Shown: positions 43,550 to 51,648 of the stretch, piece after piece
Numbering within the stretch: position 1 is the first letter of the stretch
Layout of the letters: the number at the start of each line of letters is the position of its first letter
Source: BOG-908 sp963751795
GTDB taxonomy: Bacteria; Pseudomonadota; Alphaproteobacteria; Acetobacterales; Acetobacteraceae
NCBI GenBank assembly: GCA_963751795.1
Contig: CAVVVI010000003.1
Span: 1 to 64,000 of the forward strand
Direction: 5' to 3'
Length of the DNA: 64,000 bases
Translations under genes and position numbers: made by a program
The notes under the pieces: generated by a model
Databases searched by the model: none
What the model saw: only the letters and a program-made list of their open reading frames with translations
Told to the model about the DNA's origin: nothing

Positions 43550-43999
43550 ATGGGTTACAAGCAGCTGACAGCCATCTTCTTGATCTGGGCTGCGACGACG
43601 GGCGCCCGTGCTGGCAATTTGGGAAACGTCACCGTCGAAGGCGGGGGAACGTGCCACGGTATCAGTGGCACGCTTGCGCTGCAGGTCGACTCGATCCCCG
43701 CTGCAGCGCCGGACTCGACGACGTTCAGGCTCGCCGTTCTCGTCGCGGCACCCGGCAGCCAGCCGCAGTTCGTCGTGGCCAAGGTAACCCAGGTTGCCAA
43801 AGCAACAAGCGGAACCGCTCAGGTGTTCAGCAACGGGCTGCTGGCGGCCAACGGCTCTTTCCTCAACGGCCGATGGAGCGGCACTTTTCCTGCGGTGAAC
43901 GCCTTTGCTTCTGTGGATTTGGGCCCGCTGACGATCACAGCCGGCACCGGACCGGCGACGTGCACGCTCGCTCTGACACACGGACAAGCCATTCTCTGA
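43550..43999 (+). CDS. Small secreted protein of unknown function
   Basis: 149 aa. AGGAGG eight bases before ATG 43550 fixes the start. A signal peptide (LTAIFLIWAATTGARA) precedes a beta-rich mature part with two cysteines (GGGTCHGISG and GPATCTLALT) that could form a disulfide. Thr, Ser and Ala are frequent. No family is recognised. It is convergent with the acyltransferase gene. Confidence 0.7.
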   Translation: MGYKQLTAIFLIWAATTGARAGNLGNVTVEGGGTCHGISGTLALQVDSIPAAAPDSTTFRLAVLVAAPGSQPQFVVAKVTQVAKATSGTAQVFSNGLLAANGSFLNGRWSGTFPAVNAFASVDLGPLTITAGTGPATCTLALTHGQAIL

Positions 44000-44017
44000 T
44001 CTGCCGCCGCGCGGATA

Positions 44018-45289
44018 TCAGCGGTCTGGCGTTGGCACGGTCAGGCGTCGGCCGTACGCACGGCCTGGCTCCTCGACGAAGCGTCGGGTGAGTTCGGCCG
44101 CAGCAAAGGTCAGGCCCAGCGCGAGTGCCACATGCATCGCACCCTCGGCAACGCTGTGCGTCCAATTGGGGGGGCGAAGGCGGAACAGTGCCTCGCGCGC
44201 CAGTGCGTAACACGGGATATGCGTGAGATAGATGCTATAAGATCGTTCCCCGATCCAGATGCACGCGCGTTTCAGCCGCCCCGGCGCCATGATGTAATTG
44301 GCATCGTAACTGGCAGCATGAACGAGCATCGCGCTGATGATGGCAACAACGCCGAACCGGCCGACGCCAAAGGGCAGGATAAGCGTACTCTCCGCCGCGC
44401 CGACCAGGAACAGCAGGCCGAGCACGAAGCTAGGCCGCCGGAAGCGGCCTGCGGCCAAAAACACAGGTTTGGCTACGGGCGCGGCCACATGCCTGGACCA
44501 TTCTGCCAGTAGAACACCGGCAGCCAGCGCACCAGGGCGCGTCAGGGCGTAGATTGGCCATGGGGAAGCCAGGAACTGGTAGATCACCAAGAGAACCAAG
44601 AACGCCTGCAGCCGCGCGCGGAAGATCCAGAACAGGACAGGCAGCAGCAGGTAGAACTGCTCTTCGAGCGACAGGCTCCAGTAATGAAAGCTGATGCCTT
44701 CCTTGTTGAAGAGATCGGGGCCGATCAGCGTACCGATACGGAAGTTGCTGATCGCGAGCAGGCCGGACAGGGCTGCGGAGAAATCCGGCAGCAATTTGCG
44801 AAACGCGCCCGACTGGTTGAACGTCGCCGCGCCGAGAAGCGGCAGAAGCAGCCAGACCCACGCCGCAGGTTGCAGGCGCCAGAACCTGCGCAGCAGGAAC
44901 GTCAACGTCGCCGACAGGAACTCGCCATCAGTGCGGGTCGCGCGCAACCGCGGCAGTAGGCTTCGCCCGATCACGAAGCCACTGATCACGAAGAACAGGT
45001 CCACGCCAGCGTCGCCGCTCCAGTAGCCGATCGAAATCCGCAGCCACAACGTGTTCCAGTAGAGAAGATTGAACGGCGCGTGCGCGAAAAGCACCATGAC
45101 GATCGCAGCGCATCGCAGCACTTCGATGTCGTCGATCCGGTCCGGTCGGCCCGCGCGCTCTTGCGCCACGATCAGCCGCCACACTGTGCGAACGGGCTGA
45201 GCACGACGGCGTAAATAGTTGTGCGGAACGTAAGCGCCCGTCCCAGAAAGCAGGGCTCGGGTGAGACGCAGGTCTGCATGCTCATGCAC
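44018..45289 (-). CDS. Acyltransferase 3 family membrane protein (OafA/YrhL-like), copy A
   Basis: 423 aa, about ten membrane helices. IEVLRCAAIVMVLFAHAPFN contains the family's Arg and His. GDAGVDLFFVISGFVIGRSL, YWSLSLEEQFYLLLPVLFW and SYSIYLTHIPCYALA are hallmarks of acyltransferases that O-acylate sugars of surface polysaccharides. The N-terminal 50 residues before IEVLR are longer than in copy B, so the true start may be downstream. It is one of a tandem pair with the gene at 45470-46645. Confidence 0.88.
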   Translation of the reverse strand: MHEHADLRLTRALLSGTGAYVPHNYLRRRAQPVRTVWRLIVAQERAGRPDRIDDIEVLRCAAIVMVLFAHAPFNLLYWNTLWLRISIGYWSGDAGVDLFFVISGFVIGRSLLPRLRATRTDGEFLSATLTFLLRRFWRLQPAAWVWLLLPLLGAATFNQSGAFRKLLPDFSAALSGLLAISNFRIGTLIGPDLFNKEGISFHYWSLSLEEQFYLLLPVLFWIFRARLQAFLVLLVIYQFLASPWPIYALTRPGALAAGVLLAEWSRHVAAPVAKPVFLAAGRFRRPSFVLGLLFLVGAAESTLILPFGVGRFGVVAIISAMLVHAASYDANYIMAPGRLKRACIWIGERSYSIYLTHIPCYALAREALFRLRPPNWTHSVAEGAMHVALALGLTFAAAELTRRFVEEPGRAYGRRLTVPTPDR

Positions 45290-45469
45290 GGCGCCAGCAG
45301 CCAGGGACCAAACTCAGCCGTGTGGTATCCGTAACGCCGCACGTCGCTCAGCCGCGTGTGCCGTAACAGCGCAGGCTTTGGCCGAGGCTGCACGAACACG
45401 ACGTCAGCCGGAGCGCCGTCCGATGTTGGCTGACCTTAATACGCGAAATGTCGGCTGTCTCGGCCAGGC

Positions 45470-46645
45470 TCATTGCAAGACCGCCTCTGGCAGCCGCAGG
45501 TGAACTCCGCGGCCGTAGATTCGCCCTGGTGTTTCCACCAGACGGTAGTTCAGCTCGGCAAGCCCGAGAGTGAGGCCGAGGCCGATGACCAGGAACTGCA
45601 CAACCATCGCCGTGCTGATGACCAGGATGGGTGGATGCAGCCTCACGTAAAGCTCATGCGTCAGCGCGAAGGCCACCAGATGTGTGAGATAGACGGCATA
45701 GGATCGTGAGCCGAGCCAGACGAGGCTGGCCCTGATGCGGCCCGGTTGCATGACGTAGCCGCGCGAAAGGCTTGCTACGTAGACAAGCACGCCCGACAGC
45801 ACGGCGACAATGCCAGAGGTGAGTGTCCCCACCGGTGCGGGAAGCGCCGATCCGAGCGCGCCGAGGAGCAGAATGCTCACGGCCATGAACGCCACGCGCA
45901 GCAGCCTGCTGGCGCCCAGGAACGCCGGTGCGGCAAGCCGGTAGGCAGGATGGCGGCTCCAGATTGCCAGCAATACACCGACGGCGATCGCCCCGGGTCG
46001 TGTGCAATTATACACAGCCCCTTGCGGCATCAGGAATTGGTAGATCAGCAGCGCCACCATGAGCAGCGCGGTTCGGCGGCGCAGGAAAAATACGACCGCC
46101 GGCAGCAGCAGATAAAACTGCTCCTCGAGCGACAAACTCCAATACTGCACGACGATGCTGGTATCGCCCACGCCGAACAACTCCCCAAATCGGAAGTTGT
46201 TGATCACCATCAGGGCGGTGACCGCGGATGCCAGGTTCGAGTGGAAGTCGTGGAACGCGTTCGTGCGGTTGAACACGAGGCAGAGCACCAGCGGCACGGC
46301 GAGCCAGAGCCAGGCCGAGGGCTGCAGGCGCCAGAAGCGCCGGACGAAGAACGTCAGCGTCTCGACGAGATAGAGCGCGCCATGCGCGGCTTGCAGGCGC
46401 GGAAGCAGACTGCGCGCGATGACGAAACCGGAAATGGTGAAGAACAGATCGACCCCGGTCCCACCGCTCCAGTAATCCAGCATCACGTCCTGCAATCCGG
46501 AATGCCAGAAAAAGAGGTTGAACGGGATGTGATCCACTACGACCATGAGGATCGCGACCGCCCGCAGGACCTCGATCTCGTCGATCCGCCTTTCGCTGTG
46601 GCGGCCTTTCGTTTCCCAATCTGCTTCGGACATTCGTGCCTGCAA
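45470..46645 (-). CDS. Acyltransferase 3 family membrane protein (OafA/YrhL-like), copy B
   Basis: 391 aa, same architecture as copy A: IEVLRAVAILMVVVDHIPFN, GGTGVDLFFTISGFVIARSL, YWSLSLEEQFYLLLPAVVFF and SYAVYLTHLVAFALTHELY. The long shared blocks, including RRFWRLQP, show the two arose by tandem duplication. The catalytic His/Arg region is intact. Separated from copy A by 180 bases with no recognisable feature. Surface-glycan acylation is inferred from family. Confidence 0.88.
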   Translation of the reverse strand: MQARMSEADWETKGRHSERRIDEIEVLRAVAILMVVVDHIPFNLFFWHSGLQDVMLDYWSGGTGVDLFFTISGFVIARSLLPRLQAAHGALYLVETLTFFVRRFWRLQPSAWLWLAVPLVLCLVFNRTNAFHDFHSNLASAVTALMVINNFRFGELFGVGDTSIVVQYWSLSLEEQFYLLLPAVVFFLRRRTALLMVALLIYQFLMPQGAVYNCTRPGAIAVGVLLAIWSRHPAYRLAAPAFLGASRLLRVAFMAVSILLLGALGSALPAPVGTLTSGIVAVLSGVLVYVASLSRGYVMQPGRIRASLVWLGSRSYAVYLTHLVAFALTHELYVRLHPPILVISTAMVVQFLVIGLGLTLGLAELNYRLVETPGRIYGRGVHLRLPEAVLQ

Positions 46646-46680
46646 TATGTCGTACCGGAGTTCGGCGCCGGGCGGCTCGC

Positions 46681-48117
46681 CTAACGCGCGAGCGGACCCG
46701 TCATCTCTGCAGCCCGAACCCAGGCGTCGAAGTCTTCCGCGCTCAGGTAGCCGAGCGCCAGCGCGGCCTCCTTCAAGCTGGTTTCCTCGCGATGCGCCTT
46801 GAGCGCAATCTGCGCAGATTTCTCGTAGCCGATATGCGGATTGAGCGCCGTCACCAGCATCAGCGAATTGGCCACGTTCTGGGCAATGCGCTTCTCATCC
46901 GGCTCGATGCCCTGGGCGCAGCCAATGTCGAAAGCCAGGCACCCGTCGGCAAGCAGCCCGGCTGATTCCAGCAGATTGTGCAGCATGACAGGCTTGAACA
47001 CGTTGAGCTGGAAATTACCCTGGCTGCCGCCGAAAGCCACAGCGGCGTCGTTGCCGAACACCTGCACGGCGACCATCGTCAGCGCTTCGCTTTGTGTCGG
47101 ATTGACCTTGCCCGGCATGATGGAGCTGCCTGGTTCGTTCTCCGGGATCCGCAGCTCGGCGAAGCCGGCGCGCGGTCCGCAGGCGTACCAGCGCACATCG
47201 TTGGCGATCTTCATCAACGCCCCCGCCAGCGTGCGCAATGTGGCGCTGACAGTGACCATGGCGTCGTGCGCGGAGAGGGCCGCGAACTTGTCCGGCGCGC
47301 TCACGAACGCAAATCCGGTTTCGGCAGCGATGTGACGGGCGGTGCAGGCCCCGAATTGCGGGTGGGCGTTCAGGCCGGTGCCCACCGCGGTGCCGCCGAT
47401 CGCCAGCTCCAACAGGCCCGGCAGCTCCGCACGGATGCTGCGCACCGCGCCGTCCAGCTGCGCCACCCAGCCGCCGATCACCTGGCCGAGGGTGACGGGC
47501 GTTGCGTCTTGCAAATGGGTTCGCCCGATCATCACCACGCCGGCATAGGCCTCCGCCTTGCTATGCAACGTGGCGCGCAGCTGTGCCACCGCCGGCAGCA
47601 GCCGATGCTCGATCTGCTCGACGGCAGCGATGTGCATGGCGGTGGGAAACGTGTCGTTGCTGGACTGGCAGTGGTTCACGTCGTCGTTCGGATGGATCGG
47701 CGATTTTGACCCGACCGTGCCGCCGGCCAGCTGGATCGCACGGTTGGCGATCACCTCGTTCGCATTCATGTTGGTCTGGGTGCCCGAGCCGGTCTGGAAG
47801 ACGACGAGCGGGAACTCCTCATCCAAATCGCCGTCGATCACCTCGTTGGCGGCGCGTATGATTAAGTTGACCCGGTCGGCCGGCAGCTCGCCCAATTCGC
47901 CATTGGCCAGGGCGGCTGCTTTCTTCAGCAGGCCCATGGCGCGGATCACCGGCCGGGTGAAGCGGAAGCGGTCCACGCCGATGGGGAAGTTCTGGATCGA
48001 GCGTTGCGTCTGCGCACCCCACAGCCGGTTCGCCGGCACGGGCAGGGCGCCCATGGCGTCCTTTTCCATGCGGAACCCGGCCGCTGGTGCGGCAGAAGCG
48101 GCTTCGTTCGGCGACAT
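46681..48117 (-). CDS. fumC: Fumarate hydratase class II
   Basis: 478 aa oxygen-stable fumarase. Motifs are GALPVPANRLWGAQTQRSIQ, TGSGTQTNMNANEV, HPNDDVNHCQSSNDTFPTAM and the catalytic loop GSSIMPGKVNPTQSEAL. It interconverts fumarate and malate in the TCA cycle. Divergent from the flavoprotein gene with a palindrome between them. Confidence 0.97.
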   Translation of the reverse strand: MSPNEAASAAPAAGFRMEKDAMGALPVPANRLWGAQTQRSIQNFPIGVDRFRFTRPVIRAMGLLKKAAALANGELGELPADRVNLIIRAANEVIDGDLDEEFPLVVFQTGSGTQTNMNANEVIANRAIQLAGGTVGSKSPIHPNDDVNHCQSSNDTFPTAMHIAAVEQIEHRLLPAVAQLRATLHSKAEAYAGVVMIGRTHLQDATPVTLGQVIGGWVAQLDGAVRSIRAELPGLLELAIGGTAVGTGLNAHPQFGACTARHIAAETGFAFVSAPDKFAALSAHDAMVTVSATLRTLAGALMKIANDVRWYACGPRAGFAELRIPENEPGSSIMPGKVNPTQSEALTMVAVQVFGNDAAVAFGGSQGNFQLNVFKPVMLHNLLESAGLLADGCLAFDIGCAQGIEPDEKRIAQNVANSLMLVTALNPHIGYEKSAQIALKAHREETSLKEAALALGYLSAEDFDAWVRAAEMTGPLAR

Positions 48118-48132
48118 CGAGGGTCCTCGGGT

Positions 48133-48154
48133 GGTATAGGCGGCCCGCTATACC
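48133..48154. promoter_or_regulatory. Palindrome GGTATAG-N8-CTATACC in the divergent fumC promoter region
   Basis: A perfect 7-base inverted repeat 16 bases upstream of fumC. The TATA cores could be -10 boxes on each strand (minus strand TATAGC with ATGACG 16 bases upstream) and the repeat could be an operator. Confidence 0.45.
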
Positions 48155-48232
48155 CAATACAGGCTCGGCGTCATAGGCGCCCTGGCCACCGGCGCCTGCC
48201 AGGCGGCCGACCCCTCACCAGCGGAACCGACA

Positions 48233-49855
48233 GTGCTGCGCCTGACTGAAATCAAACTGCCGCTCGATCACGATGAAGCAGCCCTGCACGACGCCGCGGC
48301 CGCCCGGCTCGGGACGCCCGCCGAGCGGCTGCATGTGTTCCGTCGCGGATATGATGCGCGCAAGCGCAGTGCCATCCACCTGATCTATACGCTCGATGTC
48401 GCGGTGGCTGACGAGGATGGGGTGCTGGCGCGCCTGGCCGGCGACCCGCATGTCAGCCGCACGCCGGACATGACCTACCGCCACGTGGCCCGCGCCCCGG
48501 CCATGCCCGATTGCCGCCCGGTGGTGATCGGTGCCGGGCCGTGCGGCCTGTTTGCCGCGTTGACGCTGGCGCAGATGGGCTTCCGGCCGATCATCCTGGA
48601 ACGCGGCCGGACAGTGCGCGAGCGCACGGTGGACACCTTCGCGCTCTGGCGCCGCGCTGTCCTCACCGCTGAGAGCAACGTGCAGTTCGGCGAGGGCGGT
48701 GCGGGCACCTTTTCCGACGGCAAGCTGTGGTCCGGCGTGCGCGACCCCGTCTATCTCGGGCGCCGCGTGCTGGAGACCTTCGTCCGCGCCGGCGCGCCGG
48801 AGGAGATCCTGGTGTCCAGCAAACCGCACATCGGCACCTTCCGGCTGGTCACCGTCGTCGAGAGCCTGCGGGCCGAGATCGAGGCGTTGGGCGGCGAATA
48901 CCGCTTTGGCGTGCGGGTGACGGGCCTGGTTATCGGCCGCGCCCCGGACGGCACGCGGCGCCTCGAGGGGCTCGAACTGGCCGACGGCACTGCGTTGGAG
49001 GCGCGTCACGTGGTGCTGGCGCCAGGCCATTCGGCGCGGGACCTGTTCGCATCTCTGGTCGCCGGCGGCGTGCATGTGGAGCCCAAGCCGTTCTCGGTGG
49101 GCGTGCGCATCGAGCACCCGCAATCGGTGATCGACCGGGCGCGTTTCGGCGCCTCGGCCGGCCACAAGCGGCTGGGTGCCGCCGATTACAAGCTGGTGCA
49201 TCACGGTGCGGGCGGACGCTCGGCCTATAGCTTCTGCATGTGCCCGGGCGGCACCGTGGTGGCCGCAACCTCCGAGCCCGGCCGCGTGGTGACCAACGGC
49301 ATGAGCCAGTATTCGCGGGCGGAGCGCAACGCCAATGCGGGCCTGGTGGTGGGCGTGGGGCCGGCAGATTTCGCGCCGGAGGATAGCGGCGATCCGCTGG
49401 CCGGCATCGCCTTCCAGCGCCGGCTCGAATCGCTTGCCTTTGTGGCCGGCGGCAGCACCTACCACGCCCCGGGCCAGCGCGTCGGCGACTTCCTGGCCGG
49501 CCGGCCGAGCACCTGCCTGGGCGAGGTAGTGCCGTCCTACAAGCCCGGCGTGGTGCCGACGGACCTTGCGACATGCCTGCCCCCCTTCGTGCTGGACACG
49601 CTGCGCGAGGCACTGCCTGTGTTCGGCCGCCGCATACCTGGCTTCGACATGGAGGATGCCGTGATGACCGGGGTCGAGACCCGCACATCCTCACCCATCC
49701 GGATCACCCGCGGCGCCGACCTGCAGAGCATCAACACGGCCGGGCTGTATCCGGCGGGCGAGGGGGCCGGCTATGCGGGCGGCATCCTGTCGGCCGCCAT
49801 CGACGGCACCCGCGTGGCCGAGGCCCTTGGGCTACGGGCCGGCCTGCGCGCCTGA
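48233..49855 (+). CDS. NAD(P)/FAD-dependent oxidoreductase (COG2509-like)
   Basis: 540 aa from GTG 48233. An N-terminal accessory region (about 1-90) precedes the FAD-binding loop VIGAGPCGLFAALTLAQMGF. Other family features are NVQFGEGGAGTFSDGKLWSG, SSKPHIGTFRLVTVVESL, YSFCMCPGGTVVAATSEPG and the C-terminal GLYPAGEGAGYAGGILSAA. It belongs to a widespread flavoprotein family of unknown substrate, related to BaiN/HI0933-type enzymes. Confidence 0.85.
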   Translation: MLRLTEIKLPLDHDEAALHDAAAARLGTPAERLHVFRRGYDARKRSAIHLIYTLDVAVADEDGVLARLAGDPHVSRTPDMTYRHVARAPAMPDCRPVVIGAGPCGLFAALTLAQMGFRPIILERGRTVRERTVDTFALWRRAVLTAESNVQFGEGGAGTFSDGKLWSGVRDPVYLGRRVLETFVRAGAPEEILVSSKPHIGTFRLVTVVESLRAEIEALGGEYRFGVRVTGLVIGRAPDGTRRLEGLELADGTALEARHVVLAPGHSARDLFASLVAGGVHVEPKPFSVGVRIEHPQSVIDRARFGASAGHKRLGAADYKLVHHGAGGRSAYSFCMCPGGTVVAATSEPGRVVTNGMSQYSRAERNANAGLVVGVGPADFAPEDSGDPLAGIAFQRRLESLAFVAGGSTYHAPGQRVGDFLAGRPSTCLGEVVPSYKPGVVPTDLATCLPPFVLDTLREALPVFGRRIPGFDMEDAVMTGVETRTSSPIRITRGADLQSINTAGLYPAGEGAGYAGGILSAAIDGTRVAEALGLRAGLRA

Positions 49856-49952
49856 GGCGGCCTCCAGCACGGACCGGAACCGCCCTCGGCGGCCGGCGTT
49901 CGTTTCACGCTAGCGCGGTTATTGGACCGCGATGGATAGAGGGGTGACAATC

Positions 49953-50279
49953 ATGAAGCTTTTTGTTGCGAGTTTGCTCGCCACCGGCCTGTCGGCCGGT
50001 GTGGCACAGGCGCAGACGGCTACGGAGACCACGACCCAGCAGTCCACCACGGCGCAGCCCGCAATGGCGCCGGCACCCGGCACGCTGAGCGTGACCAAGG
50101 AGAGCCACGCGTCGGACGGCTACGGCAACCAGACGGATCAGAAATCCACCAGCTACCGCAGCGGTGACGGCGTCGCCAGCGATGCCTCCACCACGTCCAC
50201 CACCGCCGCGGCACCGCCGCCGCCGCCGGTCAGCACCACCACGTCCACGTCGTCCAGCACGACCACGCAGCCGAACTGA
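49953..50279 (+). CDS. Thr/Ser/Pro-rich secreted protein, copy A
   Basis: 108 aa with a signal peptide (MKLFVASLLATGLSAGVAQA). GGGGTGA stands before the ATG, so the longer frame from 49932 is not used. The mature protein is low-complexity: a Thr-rich head, a conserved middle (PGTLSVTKESHA, YGNQTD, TSYRSG) and a tail of Pro then Thr/Ser. It is clearly paralogous to the gene at 50571. No catalytic motif; a structural or surface role is possible. Confidence 0.75.
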   Translation: MKLFVASLLATGLSAGVAQAQTATETTTQQSTTAQPAMAPAPGTLSVTKESHASDGYGNQTDQKSTSYRSGDGVASDASTTSTTAAAPPPPPVSTTTSTSSSTTTQPN

Positions 50280-50289
50280 GGAGCCGAGC

Positions 50290-50493
50290 ATGACCTTCGC
50301 ACGCGCTACGTCCCGTCTGGCCCTTGCGGGCGCCTTGGCCACCGCCGGCCTGCTGGCTGCCTGTGGCGACGACGCGCCGCCGGTGACCACCACGACGGAG
50401 CACACTTCGACGACCACGACCGCTCCGGCCTTGGTCGCACCGCCGATGGCGACCACGACGACGACGACGCATTCCTCGTCGCAGGTCCCCTGA
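50290..50493 (+). CDS. Thr-rich small lipoprotein
   Basis: 67 aa. Signal peptide with lipobox LLAA-Cys at about residue 25, then an almost wholly Thr/Ser/Pro/Ala tail containing TTTT runs. It starts 10 bases after copy A stops and lies between the two paralogues, so the three form one unit. Function unknown. Confidence 0.65.
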   Translation: MTFARATSRLALAGALATAGLLAACGDDAPPVTTTTEHTSTTTTAPALVAPPMATTTTTTHSSSQVP

Positions 50494-50570
50494 GGCCATC
50501 GCGCGGATGGGCGGCCGGGCAGGCCGCGCATCCGCGCTTTCGCGACCATGAAGCTGATCGGAGAACATCG

Positions 50571-50912
50571 ATGCTGAAGATAGTGCTGGCCACCACTGCC
50601 CTGGCCTTTGGCCTGACGAGCGGCGGTGCCGCTCTGGCCCAGACCTCTACGGAGACGACGACGCAGACGACGGTGCCCGGCGCACTGCCCGTGCCCGTGC
50701 CGGGAACGCTGAGCACCACCCGCGAGACGCATGCTGTGGATGCCAACGGCAACCGCCTCGATTCCCGGGCCACCAGCTACAGCAACGGCGCCGTGGTCGC
50801 TCACGACAGCACCACCACAACGACGAGCGTGGCGCCCCCGCCGCCGCCACTGCCGCCCGTCAGCACAACGACGAGCAGCAGCACCACGACCACCACGACG
50901 GCCCCGAACTGA
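50571..50912 (+). CDS. Thr/Ser/Pro-rich secreted protein, copy B
   Basis: 113 aa. A signal peptide (about 1-23) is followed by the same layout as copy A: TETTTQTT, PGTLSTTRETHAVD, NGNRLDSRATSYSNG, then APPPPPLPPVSTTTSS and a Thr tail ending APN. The shared order of blocks shows duplication. Codon use in the tail is biased to ACC/ACG/AGC repeats. Confidence 0.75.
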   Translation: MLKIVLATTALAFGLTSGGAALAQTSTETTTQTTVPGALPVPVPGTLSTTRETHAVDANGNRLDSRATSYSNGAVVAHDSTTTTTSVAPPPPPLPPVSTTTSSSTTTTTTAPN

Positions 50913-51074
50913 CACGCCTGCGGCGGTGATGCCCGGCTCGCTGCGCGTGATCCGCGGGTAGGCGCCGGGCAGCATTGCCGCACTATCGTGGGCTGTCGCG
51001 CCAACCGATCTGCCTTGCGTTTCCATGCGGCTCCTTTAAGACAGAGTCCTCATCTACATCTTCCGCTCTCGGGG

Positions 51075-51100
51075 GGTGGCCTTCGCGGGCCGCCTTTTTT
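51075..51100 (+). terminator. Hairpin terminator immediately before rimP
   Basis: Stem GGTGGCC (51075-51081) with GGCCGCC (51088-51094), loop TTCGCG, then six T (51095-51100). Only three bases separate it from the rimP TTG start. It may terminate upstream transcripts or attenuate the rimP-nusA operon. Confidence 0.75.
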
Positions 51101-51103
51101 GGC

Positions 51104-51631
51104 TTGGACACACAGGACGAACTGCTCAACCATACCGGCCTTGAAGGTCGCATAGCCGCCAGCATCGGGCCGACGCTCGATGGAATGGGGTTCGAGTTGG
51201 TGCGCGTGGCGGTTCTCGGGCGCGAGAGGCCGACCGTGCAGATTATGGCGGATCGGGCCGACGGCACGCTGATCCGTGTGGAGGATTGCGAGGCCATCAG
51301 CCACGCCGTGGGCGCGGTGCTGGACGTGGCCGATCCGATACCGGGCGAGTGGACGCTCGAGGTCAGCTCCGCCGGGATTGACCGACCGTTGACGCGGGCC
51401 AAGGATTGGAACCGGTTTTCCGGGCACCTGGCCAAGGCGGAAACCCATATGCCGGTGGCTGGCCGCAAACGCTTTTCCGGCATCGTGCTGGGCGCCGACG
51501 ATACGCATGGCCGGCTGCGGCTCGACGATGGCACCGAGGTGGCGCTGCCGCTGGGCGACGTTCGCAAGGCCCGGCTGGTGCTGACCGACGCGCTGATTGC
51601 CGCCTCTGCACCGCAGACAACCGAAAACTGA
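51104..51631 (+). CDS. rimP: Ribosome maturation factor RimP
   Basis: 175 aa from TTG 51104, the in-frame start that gives a normal RimP N-terminus (DTQDELLNHTGLEGRIAASI). GFELVRVAVLGRERPTVQIM, ISHAVGAVLDVADPIPGEWT and LEVSSAGIDRPLTRAKDW are characteristic. RimP helps assemble the 30S subunit. First gene of rimP-nusA-ylxR-infB-rbfA; a terminator-like hairpin sits directly in front. Confidence 0.93.
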   Translation: MDTQDELLNHTGLEGRIAASIGPTLDGMGFELVRVAVLGRERPTVQIMADRADGTLIRVEDCEAISHAVGAVLDVADPIPGEWTLEVSSAGIDRPLTRAKDWNRFSGHLAKAETHMPVAGRKRFSGIVLGADDTHGRLRLDDGTEVALPLGDVRKARLVLTDALIAASAPQTTEN

Positions 51632-51648
51632 CGACTGGAACCGCGCTG

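Noticed and set aside
50380..50910. Repetitive ACC/ACG tracts considered as a CRISPR array or tandem repeat locus
   Set aside because: The repeats are irregular and explained by Thr-rich coding sequence; there are no spacers of even length.
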